Shown here: positions 46,095-54,300 of the stretch, in pieces
How positions within the stretch are numbered: the stretch's first letter is position 1
How the letters are laid out: every line of letters begins with the position of its first letter
DNA from: Arcobacter sp. EP1
GTDB lineage: Bacteria; Campylobacterota; Campylobacteria; Campylobacterales; Arcobacteraceae
Length of the DNA stretch: 64,000 nt
Direction: 5' to 3'
NCBI GenBank assembly: GCA_001655195.1
Contig: LPNY01000139.1
Coordinates: 190,554-254,553 of the forward strand
Program-made: the position numbers and the translations under genes
Notes under the pieces: model-generated
Databases searched by the model: none
Seen by the model: only the letters and a program-made list of their open reading frames with translations
Told to the model about the DNA's origin: nothing

Positions 46095-46992
46095 GTTTTT
46101 CTTTTGTTTTAAAAATTTTGATGTTATTGAGTATTTTGACGGCAAATATTGTTAAAATAGTTCCTATAATAATAGAGTAACTAATATGTTCTCCTAAAAA
46201 GATGATACTTAAAATGATGGCAAAAAATGGTACCAAAAAGATAAATGAGCTTACTTCATTGGTTCCAAGTTTTTCAATACCAATAAAATAAATCGTTGTA
46301 GCAAAGGTTGTTGAAACAACGGCTAGACTCAATATATTTATCCAGAAGATTCCATCAAATGAGTCATAATTAATAGTTTGAAAATCTACAAAGAAAATTG
46401 ACACCATAATTGTGGTGATAATATAGATATAAAAAGTAAAAACCATAGGTGAGGTTTTTGTGATTTTAGAACTAATGATAGTTAGTATTGGCCAAAGTAC
46501 AGATGCTCCCAAAAAATACATATTTTCAATGGTGAAAATTTGTTCCAGTGAAAAGCTCCAAACATTAAGCATGGTCATAACCCCTAGTGCTCCCAATCCT
46601 AAAGCAAAAAAATCTTTTCTTTCAATTTTTCTTCCAAAAAACAGCGCCATAATTAAAAAAGTGTTTATGGGAATCAATGTTGTTACTAATGCCCCACCTA
46701 ATGAAGCCGTACCAAATTTTGTTCCTAAAAAATAGCATTTCATATAAACAATCATAACAACAGATGCAAGCACTGCTAAAAGAATACTTCGAAGGTTAAT
46801 TGTAAAATATTTGTGGGTAAAAATCAAAACAGGACCTAAGGTAATTAGGGTAAATATATTACGAAAAAAGATAAGTTCATATTCGTTGATGTAGGCACTT
46901 AGAACTTTAGCATTAACCCATGAAGCTCCCCAGCCAGCCATGGCTAAAAACATGAGAATATAAAAAATATTTTTGTTTGTAGTTGTCATCAT
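46078..46992 (-). CDS. EamA/DMT-family transporter
   Basis: Protein of 304 residues with ten predicted helices in two EamA repeats (GWGASWVNAKVL in the first, PFFAIILSIIFLGEHISYS in the second). The drug/metabolite transporter superfamily often exports amino acids or other metabolites. It lies between the AraC regulator gene and the APC permease on one strand and ends inside the permease gene, which indicates co-expression. Confidence 0.88.
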   Translation of the reverse strand: MMTTTNKNIFYILMFLAMAGWGASWVNAKVLSAYINEYELIFFRNIFTLITLGPVLIFTHKYFTINLRSILLAVLASVVMIVYMKCYFLGTKFGTASLGGALVTTLIPINTFLIMALFFGRKIERKDFFALGLGALGVMTMLNVWSFSLEQIFTIENMYFLGASVLWPILTIISSKITKTSPMVFTFYIYIITTIMVSIFFVDFQTINYDSFDGIFWINILSLAVVSTTFATTIYFIGIEKLGTNEVSSFIFLVPFFAIILSIIFLGEHISYSIIIGTILTIFAVKILNNIKIFKTKEKHENSV

Positions 46993-47032
46993 TATTCTTT
47001 TTTATGGAAGTATAGAGAAATAAATTATTGTG

Positions 47033-47824
47033 CTATAGAATAATATTGCTATTTCGTTTTAAGCAAGACGGAGTATATCCATAAAATCTTTTAAAGTTTC
47101 TTGTAAAATGTGATTGGTCATTGAATCCAACCATTAAACTAGCTTGCGAAATAGGGGTGCCGTTTCGTATGAGTTCTTGGGCACGGTTAAGTCGTTCATT
47201 GATAATAAAAGAGTGTGGAGTAATCCCAAGTTCTTTTTTAAAAACACGAAGAAAGTGAAACTTACTCAAGCCACTGTTTTTTGCTAACTCATCCAGTGAA
47301 AAATTAGTATCAATGGTATCTTTGATAAGTTCAAGAGTGTTTTTAACAATACGTTTGTTATCAAATATATGGGCATACTCTTTGGTACAGTTTGTGTATT
47401 TTATAATCAAACTTGACAGAGCTTCGATGAGTTTTGACTCAACAATCAAGTCATCATTTTTTGAAAAATAGGCATTAAAAAATGCATGAATTTTAAAGAA
47501 AAGCTCTTGGTCATTGATAATATGATTTTCAAATATGGGTATTTTTTTCTCATGAAAAATCTCTTCATATAAAGAAGACAACAGTTCAATACTTGGATAA
47601 AAGTTAGCATGTGACCAGTGCGTTGAAATTCCCGCATGAATCTCCCCTGGGTTATTGATACGTATAGAGTACTCATAAGATTCATAAGTCTTAGAATCAA
47701 TTATCGCTTTAATAACACCTTTATACGTAACACCTACAGTATACGTATCATGATAATGTTTTGTAAAGTCCTCATTGGAGTGGGTAACATTTTCAAAAAG
47801 AGTTTTCTCAAGTAGCTTTGTCAT
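47033..47824 (-). CDS. AraC-family transcriptional regulator
   Basis: Regulator of 263 residues. The N-terminal half is a cupin-like effector domain (KHYHDTYTVGVTYKGV and NNPGEIHAG). The C-terminal half holds two helix-turn-helix motifs (SLDELAKNSGLSKFHFLRVFK and ISQASLMVGFNDQSHFTRNFKRFYGYTP). It heads a cluster with two transporters and probably controls them in response to a metabolite. The ATG at 47824 has no ribosome binding site and lies six bases after a TATAAT box, so a leaderless mRNA is predicted. Confidence 0.9.
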   Translation of the reverse strand: MTKLLEKTLFENVTHSNEDFTKHYHDTYTVGVTYKGVIKAIIDSKTYESYEYSIRINNPGEIHAGISTHWSHANFYPSIELLSSLYEEIFHEKKIPIFENHIINDQELFFKIHAFFNAYFSKNDDLIVESKLIEALSSLIIKYTNCTKEYAHIFDNKRIVKNTLELIKDTIDTNFSLDELAKNSGLSKFHFLRVFKKELGITPHSFIINERLNRAQELIRNGTPISQASLMVGFNDQSHFTRNFKRFYGYTPSCLKRNSNIIL

Positions 47825-47830
47825 AATTTG

Positions 47831-47836
47831 ATTATA
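47831..47836 (-). promoter_or_regulatory. -10 box placing araC transcription start at its ATG
   Basis: TATAAT on the minus strand is followed by six bases and the ATG of the AraC regulator. There is no ribosome binding site between. Confidence 0.5.
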
Positions 47837-47875
47837 ACACAACTACTTAAGAAAAAAATAGAATAAAATTGCTAT

Positions 47876-48454
47876 TTAAAGAACTCCCTTTAAGACCTCT
47901 TTAATTTGGTCAGGATGAGCAAAGTGGTCCACTTTTGCTGCAAGTTTTCCTTCTTTGTCAAAGATATAGATATACGAAGTATGTGAAACTGAGTAATCCA
48001 TTGCTGAATCTTTCAGGAAGACTTTTTTATAGTACGATTCATATCGATTGGTAATATCATCGATATTTTCTTTATTTGAGGTTGCCCCAATATAGGTTGG
48101 ATGAAAATATTGGGCATACTCTTTTAATGCTTTGAGTTTATCACGCTCTTTGTCAACACTAATAAAAAGTCCTTTAAAGTTGTTATCAACCTTTTCTTGA
48201 GGAAAGCTTTTAAGTGCTGATGCTAATGCACTAAGTGACGTAGGACATACGTCAGGGCAGTACATGTAGCCAAAGTAGATTGCTAATACTTTTCCATTGA
48301 AATCTTTTTTACTAATATCCCCATCAACAGTTGTTACTGTAAAGTCATATTTGCTTTCTGCTTTTGCACTGTTAATTAGTGGTTGTAAAAGATAAATTGC
48401 CCCAATAGCAATAACAATTGAAATAGCATATGAAAGTAGTTTTTTTGAACCCAT
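47876..48454 (-). CDS. SCO1/SenC copper chaperone
   Basis: Membrane-anchored thioredoxin-fold protein of 192 residues. Anchor helix at about 8-26; copper ligands Cys 66 and Cys 70 in YMYCPDVCP, and His 158 in SVSHTSYIY. The family delivers copper to the CuA or CuB site of cytochrome oxidase, or acts as a redox partner. The gene follows a PCuAC-type chaperone and a small exported protein on the same strand, and overlaps the latter by one base (TAATG), so a copper-delivery operon is well supported. Confidence 0.92.
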   Translation of the reverse strand: MGSKKLLSYAISIVIAIGAIYLLQPLINSAKAESKYDFTVTTVDGDISKKDFNGKVLAIYFGYMYCPDVCPTSLSALASALKSFPQEKVDNNFKGLFISVDKERDKLKALKEYAQYFHPTYIGATSNKENIDDITNRYESYYKKVFLKDSAMDYSVSHTSYIYIFDKEGKLAAKVDHFAHPDQIKEVLKGVL

Positions 48455-48921
48455 TATATATCCGTTTTAAAGTTAAATCGAGCACCGATTTTTTTATCAA
48501 TTTTTTGAACTGGAATATCTACATTCCAATCCATTTTTCCTACAGGACAACTAGGCAACGTTCCAATTGCTTCATAGTTACCATTTCCTTTTGATTTTAG
48601 TTTTAGTTCATAAATACCCATGTTCATATTGGTTGCATAAATAACCAGTTTTAAATCATCTAAGTTGGGGTTTGAACTGGTAACTTTAAAATCAAGTGGT
48701 TTCATCATAGGAATATCTTTTTGAACAATCTCAAAAGTGAGTTTTGTTCCATCTTGGATTGTTACTTCACAAGTACTCTTGTGTAAATCACATTGAGCAT
48801 CTTGTGTTATAAATTCACCCTCTCCATAAATCATACTTTGAAGTTTATTAAAATCAATGAGAAAGTATCCCGCTACAATTGCAATAACTAAAGTTAGTTG
48901 AATTATGGTATTTTTGTTCAT
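48454..48921 (-). CDS. Membrane-anchored protein between PCuAC and Sco
   Basis: Protein of 155 residues (start MNKNTIIQ at 48921). One anchor helix (about 5-23) precedes a periplasmic domain with Cys pairs (AQCDLHKSTCEV) and several Met residues (IPMMKPLD, ATNMNMGIY). The Met-rich stretch and a late Cys (LPSCPVGKMDW) are compatible with copper binding. No named family is recognised. It starts two bases after the PCuAC stop, so it belongs to the same operon. Confidence 0.75.
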   Translation of the reverse strand: MNKNTIIQLTLVIAIVAGYFLIDFNKLQSMIYGEGEFITQDAQCDLHKSTCEVTIQDGTKLTFEIVQKDIPMMKPLDFKVTSSNPNLDDLKLVIYATNMNMGIYELKLKSKGNGNYEAIGTLPSCPVGKMDWNVDIPVQKIDKKIGARFNFKTDI

Positions 48922-48923
48922 TG

Positions 48924-49520
48924 TTAGTTCTTCATACTTGAGCCACATTTACCTTGACCGCAGCTCATTCCTTTTTTCATCTCTTTTTTCATGCTTGAAC
49001 CGCATTTTCCTTGACCGCAGCTCATTCCTTTTTTCATCTCTTTTTTCATTCCTGAACCACATTTACCTTGACCACAACTCATACCTTTTTTCATCATTCC
49101 ACCCATAACAGTTTTAATAGGTGCTTTTAAAGATATTTTTTCTCCATTTGAGAAAACCAATGTTAAATCAATAGTTTGTCCAACTTTTAAAGGTTTTTCT
49201 TTTAAACCAATTAACATCACATGATAACCACCTGGTTTTAGTGTTGTAGTACTGTTTGCTTTTACTGGTACTTCAGGTACTTTGTACATTTTCATCACAC
49301 CGTCTTTCATGTCGTGTGTGTGAAGTTCTACAACTGATGCAGCACTTGATTGTGCTTCTACTAATGCTATATCGCTATTTGTATTGTTTGTTACAGATAA
49401 AAAAGCAGCAGAGTTTGGTAGTACTGGAGGAGTCGCTCGTGCATACGCATCTTTTATTTCAATATTTGAAGCCATTAGGCTAACTGAGATTGCAAAAAAT
49501 AGTGCAATTAATTTTTTCAT
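48924..49520 (-). CDS. PCuAC copper chaperone with Cys/Met repeat tail
   Basis: Periplasmic protein of 198 residues with a signal peptide (MKKLIALFFAISVSLMA). The PCuAC domain (about 20-140) has the expected ligands near ELHTHDMKDGVMKM and GGYHVMLIGL, which bind Cu(I) by His and Met for delivery to oxidase. It then carries a C-terminal tail of three copies of KKGMSCGQGKCGSxM, separated by KKEM. This tail looks like an extra metal-binding arm. It is the first gene of a PCuAC-unknown-Sco operon. Confidence 0.92.
   Translation of the reverse strand: MKKLIALFFAISVSLMASNIEIKDAYARATPPVLPNSAAFLSVTNNTNSDIALVEAQSSAASVVELHTHDMKDGVMKMYKVPEVPVKANSTTTLKPGGYHVMLIGLKEKPLKVGQTIDLTLVFSNGEKISLKAPIKTVMGGMMKKGMSCGQGKCGSGMKKEMKKGMSCGQGKCGSSMKKEMKKGMSCGQGKCGSSMKN
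48933..49103 (-). repeat. 57-bp coding tandem repeat, three copies
   Basis: Three successive 57-base units (boundaries near 48933, 48990 and 49047) encode the 19-residue period with two Cys and two Met. The two downstream units (lower coordinates) are nearly identical in DNA; the first-translated unit is more diverged, consistent with recent duplication. Confidence 0.85.
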
Positions 49521-49630
49521 TTCTTCTTCCCTTATTTTAAAATATACGCAGTATATTTAGTCACTGTTAATTTTCTGTTAATTTGGTTTTATATAGTAGC
49601 TTGAAGCTGCAAATAGGTAAATGATATTTG

Positions 49631-50005
49631 TCAATTATTGCTTAAACATGTAGGACAAACACCTTTTATGATGATATTCTCAATCTTGTATTCTGGCAAG
49701 TGAATATTGGTTTCATCATTAAGACACTCAACGGATGAACAGTTTGAACATATAAAATGGGCATGGGGATTTTTTCGAATCTCATAATAACGTTTTTTAT
49801 CGTTTGACTCAAAAGAGTCGATGAGTTCTTCCTCTTCAAATTTTGTGATATTTCGATAAAAGGTCGCTTTATCCATTGAGATTTTATCTTTAATGTCTTC
49901 ATAGGATAGTGGTCTGTTAGCTTTTATAAGTACCTCTAAAATAGCAGTTCGTGCCGTAGTGAGTTTGATATTTGTGTTATTGATTAAGTGTTGTAACGCT
50001 TCCAT
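49631..50005 (-). CDS. Fur-family metal regulator (Zur-like)
   Basis: Winged-helix regulator of 124 residues. DNA-binding part: YEDIKDKISMDKATFYRNI. The structural zinc site has Cys 86/Cys 89 (CSNC) and Cys 117/Cys 120 (CPTC), and HAHF supplies His 81 and 83. The start at 50005 gives the normal N-terminus; 11 upstream codons are unlikely. It is divergent from znuA, with two matching palindromes between them, so it is most simply a zinc-responsive repressor of znuA and itself. The metal is inferred from the neighbour. Confidence 0.88.
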   Translation of the reverse strand: MEALQHLINNTNIKLTTARTAILEVLIKANRPLSYEDIKDKISMDKATFYRNITKFEEEELIDSFESNDKKRYYEIRKNPHAHFICSNCSSVECLNDETNIHLPEYKIENIIIKGVCPTCLSNN

Positions 50006-50033
50006 ATTAAAATTGTAGCACAATGAACTTAAT

Positions 50034-50048
50034 TGCAACTAAGTTGCA
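50034..50048. promoter_or_regulatory. Operator palindrome 1 between fur-family gene and znuA
   Basis: TGCAACT-A-AGTTGCA is a perfect 7-1-7 palindrome. It lies 29 bases before the regulator start. Confidence 0.75.
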
Positions 50049-50084
50049 TTAAAGGTTTAGGGTGTTAAACTTTCAAAAATTATA

Positions 50085-50099
50085 TGCAACTCAGTTGCA
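50085..50099. promoter_or_regulatory. Operator palindrome 2 at the znuA ribosome binding site
   Basis: TGCAACT-C-AGTTGCA has the same half-sites as palindrome 1, centre to centre 51 bases away. It abuts the AAGGAG site of znuA, so bound protein would block both initiation and elongation. Confidence 0.75.
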
Positions 50100-50109
50100 A
50101 GGAGAAAAT

Positions 50110-51054
50110 ATGAAGGTTTTATTATCAATACTTTTTTTAGGAAGTTTACTTTTTTCAAATGCTTTGGAAGTGACAACAAGTATCATTCCTCAAAAATATA
50201 TGATTGAAAAAATTGCAGGTGATAAAGTAAAAGTTAATGTGATGGTGAGAAAAGGTTTTTCTCCAGCAACCTATGAGCCTAAAACATCTCAAATGAAAAA
50301 GTTAGCAAAATCAAAAATCTATTTTTCTATTGGTGTTCCTTTTGAAAATGTATGGTTAAAGAAGTTTCAATCTGCTAATAGTTCAATGAATATTGTAGAT
50401 ACATCAAATGGGATTAAAAAACTTAAAATGGTTGCTCATGTGCACCATGATGAGCATGATGAACACAAAGAAGAGAAACATGATGACCATGGACATGAAA
50501 AACATGACGACCATGATGAACACAAAGATGAAAAACATGAAGAGCAGGCAGGACATGAACACGAGGGTGGACTTGACCCACATATTTGGTTAGATCCAGT
50601 ATTAGTAAAAGTTCAAGCTAAAAATATTTATGAAGCTTTAGTAAAAATAGATGCTAATAATGCTAAAATCTACCACTCAAATTATGAAAAATTTGTAAAA
50701 GAGTTAGATACATTGCACCATGAGTTAGAAGAGAAATTAGAATCTCTTCATGGTAAAGCTTTCATGGTATTTCATCCATCTTGGGGCTATTTTGCTAAAC
50801 GTTATGAGTTAGAGCAAATTTCTGTAGAAAAAGAGGGTAAAGAACCAAAACCAAAAGAGTTAGTTGAACTAATCTCTGAGGCTAAACTTCATGATATTAG
50901 AGTTGTTTTTGTAGCCCCTCAGTTTTCACAAAAGTCAGCAAAAATCATTGCAAAAAGTATCAATGGTAAAGTGGCATTTTTAGATCCTTTAGAAGAGGAT
51001 TATAAAAAGAATTTACTCAAAGTTGCTGAGGTAATCAAACAATCATATAAATGA
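50110..51054 (+). CDS. znuA: Zinc ABC transporter substrate-binding protein
   Basis: Periplasmic zinc-binding protein of 314 residues. The signal peptide is MKVLLSILFLGSLLFSNA. The cluster A-I fold contains SPATYEPKTSQM, a very His/Asp/Glu-rich loop (residues about 110-158), DPHIWLDP, FMVFHPSWGYFAKRY and FLDPLEEDY. The His-rich loop marks zinc rather than manganese proteins. The start at 50110 follows AAGGAG; 16 earlier codons are open but lie in the operator. No znuB or znuC follows; the next gene is a NicO-type transporter. Confidence 0.93.
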   Translation: MKVLLSILFLGSLLFSNALEVTTSIIPQKYMIEKIAGDKVKVNVMVRKGFSPATYEPKTSQMKKLAKSKIYFSIGVPFENVWLKKFQSANSSMNIVDTSNGIKKLKMVAHVHHDEHDEHKEEKHDDHGHEKHDDHDEHKDEKHEEQAGHEHEGGLDPHIWLDPVLVKVQAKNIYEALVKIDANNAKIYHSNYEKFVKELDTLHHELEEKLESLHGKAFMVFHPSWGYFAKRYELEQISVEKEGKEPKPKELVELISEAKLHDIRVVFVAPQFSQKSAKIIAKSINGKVAFLDPLEEDYKKNLLKVAEVIKQSYK

Positions 51055-52439
51055 AAAAAATTTTAATAATACTATTTTTTATAGTTAACATAAGCTACTC
51101 ATGTGGCTTATGTACTGTCTACTCTCCCTTAACACTTGCCTCTTTTAAAGTTAACTCTAACTCAACCCATATTAAAAGTCTCGAAGTAACGCTAAAACTC
51201 ACTGAAGAGTTTACTCAACAGTTAAAACAGATGTATGATATCAATATGGATAATCGTTTTGATGAACAAGAGTTAAAAAAGATTCAAGAGATTTTTGAAG
51301 AGTATGCTAAACCCAAACGTTACTTTTTGCAAATTGCTTATGATAAAATTGTTCGTAAAAAAACATTTAATAAAATTGTTGTCAATGATTTTAAAACTTA
51401 TATCAATGGGGATATTCTTCATTTTAAATACAGTGCTACATTAGAGTATCCGCTTATAAAAAACAATTTTTTGTATATCAAAATCGATGATAATGAAAAC
51501 TTCTTTCTCATTAAACTTGATGAGAACAATATCTTTTTTGCTAATGTAAACAAAATAGAACGTATTACCAACAATAACAGTGTAATCTTTTCTATCAACT
51601 CTGTGAAGGCCTTAAAGAAAAAAGAGCATTTAATTACCCAAGAGACAAAAGAAGAGGTAAAAAAAGAGACAACAACTTTGTCTTTATTTACAAAACGTAT
51701 TAAATCCTATCTACTCTCTATTAAAAACGGTGATTATATAGCTTTGCTAAGTTTACTGGTTGTCTCTTTTATTTATGGGGTGGTACATGCTATTGGGCCA
51801 GGACATGGTAAATCCTTAGCATTTTCCTATTTTGTTGCCAATAAAAGTAGCCTTATACGAGCACTGATTGTTTCCCAAGCAAGCGCCTTTGTGCATATTG
51901 TTGGGGCATTGATTTTAGTCTCTATATCTATTTTTATTTTGCAATCAGTTTTGAACAACTTTGTCAATGATACGGTTTTAATACTCACAAAAATATCAGC
52001 GGCGATGATTATTTTGTTATCTTTATATATTTTGTATCAAAAATTAAAAAAGAAAAGTTGTTCTTGTTCATGTTGTACACCAAGTAGTGTTCAATGGCAA
52101 AGTGAAAAACCTCAAACAAATGTTTTAAAAACAAAAAAATATGTGCCTAAAAAACAGGATTTATATTTTGTCATTACTGCTGGGTTAATACCTTGTCCTG
52201 GTACCGTTGTTCTGTTTATTTATGCTTTTATTCTCAAAACTTATTTGGCTGTTTTTTTGGCTTCTATTTTTATAAGTTTAGGAATGGGGTTAGTGATATT
52301 TGCCAGTGCCTTTTTAGGCATAGGGTTAAAAACAGTGAGTGCACGATCCCACAAGATTACACAAATCATTGAGATTTTAGCACCACTTTTCATGTTATTA
52401 CTTGGTGTTTTATTATATTATAACGCCAATATTTTTTAA
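51051..52439 (+). CDS. DUF1007-NicO (RcnA-like) fusion metal transporter
   Basis: Protein of 462 residues. A signal peptide (cleavage near SYSCG) is followed by a periplasmic DUF1007-like domain (about 20-190) that contains an EF-hand-like loop (DINMDNRFDEQEL). A NicO/RcnA-type membrane domain (about 225-460) has HAIGPGHGK and TAGLIPCPGTV motifs and a Cys-rich cytoplasmic loop (KSCSCSCCTPS). The NicO family moves nickel or cobalt, usually outwards. The start overlaps the znuA stop (ATGA), so zinc is a candidate substrate here. The domain fusion is seen directly; direction and metal are inference. Confidence 0.85.
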   Translation: MKKILIILFFIVNISYSCGLCTVYSPLTLASFKVNSNSTHIKSLEVTLKLTEEFTQQLKQMYDINMDNRFDEQELKKIQEIFEEYAKPKRYFLQIAYDKIVRKKTFNKIVVNDFKTYINGDILHFKYSATLEYPLIKNNFLYIKIDDNENFFLIKLDENNIFFANVNKIERITNNNSVIFSINSVKALKKKEHLITQETKEEVKKETTTLSLFTKRIKSYLLSIKNGDYIALLSLLVVSFIYGVVHAIGPGHGKSLAFSYFVANKSSLIRALIVSQASAFVHIVGALILVSISIFILQSVLNNFVNDTVLILTKISAAMIILLSLYILYQKLKKKSCSCSCCTPSSVQWQSEKPQTNVLKTKKYVPKKQDLYFVITAGLIPCPGTVVLFIYAFILKTYLAVFLASIFISLGMGLVIFASAFLGIGLKTVSARSHKITQIIEILAPLFMLLLGVLLYYNANIF

Positions 52440-52449
52440 AAGGATGTTA

Positions 52450-53019
52450 ATGAATTTTTTTGATAATGCTGATAATGCAAAGTTCTATATGGATATGATA
52501 AAAGATGATTTAAATAAAACTCTTGTAAATCATGCTATAAAGTATTTTGATAAAACAATGAAAGTCTTAGAATTAGGAAGTGCTGCAGGGCATGATTTAA
52601 AAATTCTTGATGAATATGTTGAAGTGGTAGGATCTGATAATGCAGAACCTTTTATTCGGCATCTTAAAGATACTTTTTATGATTTGCGTATTTTACGTTT
52701 AGATGCTGTTACTATGGATACCCATAAAAAGTTTGATGGAATCTATTCCAATAAAGTACTACACCATTTAGAAAAAGCTGATTTAAAAACATCCTTAGAA
52801 AATCAAGCAAAAGTATTAAACAGTAAAGGTGTTATGGTGCATGGATTTTGGCAAAATATTGATGCCTTAGATACGCCAGATGGTTTGCTGTTTAATACGT
52901 ATAACCAACAAAGCATTCAAGAGTATATCCCTGATACTTTAGAAATAGTTCATTTTGAACCCTATAAAGAGTATGAATATGAAGACTCTTTTTTTATTGT
53001 CCTACGAAAAAAAGATTAG
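52450..53019 (+). CDS. SAM-dependent methyltransferase
   Basis: Class I methyltransferase of 189 residues. The SAM-binding motif is VLELGSAAGHDLKILDEY (about 37-54), with the acidic end of strand 2 in VVGSDNAEPF and the post-II region FDGIYSNKVLHHL. No substrate-specific domain is present. An AAAAGGA site supports the start at 52450. It lies 10 bases after the metal transporter gene and may be co-transcribed. Confidence 0.85.
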   Translation: MNFFDNADNAKFYMDMIKDDLNKTLVNHAIKYFDKTMKVLELGSAAGHDLKILDEYVEVVGSDNAEPFIRHLKDTFYDLRILRLDAVTMDTHKKFDGIYSNKVLHHLEKADLKTSLENQAKVLNSKGVMVHGFWQNIDALDTPDGLLFNTYNQQSIQEYIPDTLEIVHFEPYKEYEYEDSFFIVLRKKD

Positions 53020-53027
53020 CATAATTT

Positions 53028-53318
53028 TTAAAACAATTGATTTTTTGCACTAATAACTCCATTTTCTATAGAGTAACTCATTGGCACATTATGAGTTACT
53101 TCATTCATAGTAATCTGTAAGGTTAATGATTTAACAGTCTCATCAACTTTAACAATAAATCCTTTAATTGCCTTTGATGAACGGAGCATAAACAGCGTTG
53201 ATGTTATGTTTGTATTTCTAACAGGGTTTTTTGACTCTAATGAGGCAGACTCTATAGAGACTGTGACACTTTTTAAAAAATCTGAAAGGCGCCTTAGGTT
53301 AAATAATAGCTTATTCAA
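53028..53318 (-). pseudogene. Truncated YceI-like fragment
   Basis: An open frame of 96 codons whose translation matches the second half of the YceI lipocalin-like domain: SVTVSIESASLESKNPVRN, then KVDETVKSLTLQITMNEVTH, then VPMSYSIENGV. YceI proteins are exported and bind polyprenoids. The N-terminal half and signal peptide are missing, and only 50 bases separate this frame from the thioesterase gene. The only possible start is a TTG with no good site. It is best read as a gene remnant. Confidence 0.6.
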
Positions 53319-53367
53319 ACATGTTGTAACAATTGTATGTGTAAAGGAGTAAAATTAGATGTTTCTT

Positions 53368-53802
53368 TTAGAAAAGTTTTTGTTGTTTTAAATAGTTAAG
53401 TCCACAAAATGTAGCGATGAGTTCTTCTTTGTCGTTAAAAATATCAACATCATAAACACCCAGTTTATGACCTTGGTTTTTGTTTTTACAAATTGCGGTT
53501 ACAGTTTCGCCTTTTTTTGCCCCTTTGATAAAGTTCATTGAGGTGTTAATTCCTAGAGATAATAATCCATGTGTATTTGAAGCTGCACCAAAAACAAAAT
53601 CTGCAAGGGTAAAGAGTGCACCGCCTTGAATTACACCTGCACCATTTAGATGAAAAGCTTCTATTTTCATTGAAGCTTTTGCATAACCAATGTTGAGTTC
53701 ATCAAGTTTAATATTAATATGGTTAGCAAATTGGTCATTTTGCTCAAACTGAGTTTTAAACTCTTTTAATTCAATTTCTGTCAATTCCAAACTTTCCAGC
53801 AC
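53368..53802 (-). CDS. PaaI-type hotdog thioesterase
   Basis: Acyl-CoA thioesterase-like protein of 144 residues. The hotdog motif HLNGAGVIQGGALFTLAD contains the HGG-like turn as QGG, which is where the catalytic Asp or Glu helix begins (LADFVFGAAS). It may hydrolyse aromatic or short acyl-CoA. The start overlaps the end of the DoxX gene by about 32 bases; a later TTG would shorten this. The two form one transcript divergent from the TetR regulator. Confidence 0.85.
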   Translation of the reverse strand: MLESLELTEIELKEFKTQFEQNDQFANHINIKLDELNIGYAKASMKIEAFHLNGAGVIQGGALFTLADFVFGAASNTHGLLSLGINTSMNFIKGAKKGETVTAICKNKNQGHKLGVYDVDIFNDKEELIATFCGLNYLKQQKLF

Positions 53803-54169
53803 CGAACATCATAATTGCTAATGCAGTAATAATATAAAAGTATTGAAGCTCAAGTACTAATCCACCGTTTTGTGTTAGGGCAAGTATATCATTTGGATGA
53901 ACTAGGACAATTGCAAAAATCATATTGACTATCACAATAAATGCCGCAATTCGGGTTTTAAAACCAATGATTAGTAATAAAGGAGCTAAAATTTCACCAA
54001 CATATACTCCATAAACAAGTAGTTCAGGCAGACCCTTATTGGCTAATGTATTTTCAATAAATGTTGTCCCAAAGTTTAACTTCGCATATCCATGAAAAAG
54101 CATAGAAAGCCCAACCAATAGGCGTAATAGAAGTGTTCCAAAATTAAAACCATAGGATGAAGTATGCAT
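53771..54169 (-). CDS. DoxX-family membrane protein
   Basis: Four-helix membrane protein of 132 residues with the DoxX pattern: LLLRLLVGLSMLFHGYAKL near the start, EILAPLLLIIGFKTRIAA in the middle. Members are quinol-oxidase-associated or detoxification-related subunits. It is first in a pair with a thioesterase and directly faces the TetR operators at 54235-54324, so it is probably repressed by the same regulator as the efflux operon. Confidence 0.88.
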   Translation of the reverse strand: MHTSSYGFNFGTLLLRLLVGLSMLFHGYAKLNFGTTFIENTLANKGLPELLVYGVYVGEILAPLLLIIGFKTRIAAFIVIVNMIFAIVLVHPNDILALTQNGGLVLELQYFYIITALAIMMFGAGKFGIDRN

Positions 54170-54234
54170 AGTATTCCTTTATTTAAGCAAGAATATTAAC
54201 ATGAAAAAGTTAATCAAAAGTTAATACTTTTAAA

Positions 54235-54258
54235 TTTTGACTGACCGTCGGTCAATTT
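54235..54258. promoter_or_regulatory. TetR operator, left copy
   Basis: This 24-base site contains the 6-1-6 palindrome TGACCG-T-CGGTCA (54242-54254) and is the exact reverse complement of 54301-54324. Confidence 0.85.
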
Positions 54259-54284
54259 TAAGTTAAAATTAAGATATCATGCTT

Positions 54285-54290
54285 TATACT
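54285..54290 (+). promoter_or_regulatory. -10 box of the tetR efflux operon
   Basis: TATACT lies between the two operators, about 75 bases before the regulator start. A weak TTAAAA at 54263-54268 is the -35 candidate. Confidence 0.5.
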
Positions 54291-54300
54291 TACAAAATGT

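Noticed and set aside
48905-49108. Plus-strand repeat protein opposite the PCuAC gene
   Set aside because: It is the antisense reading of the Cys/Met repeat tail; the minus-strand gene has a signal peptide, domain and operon context.
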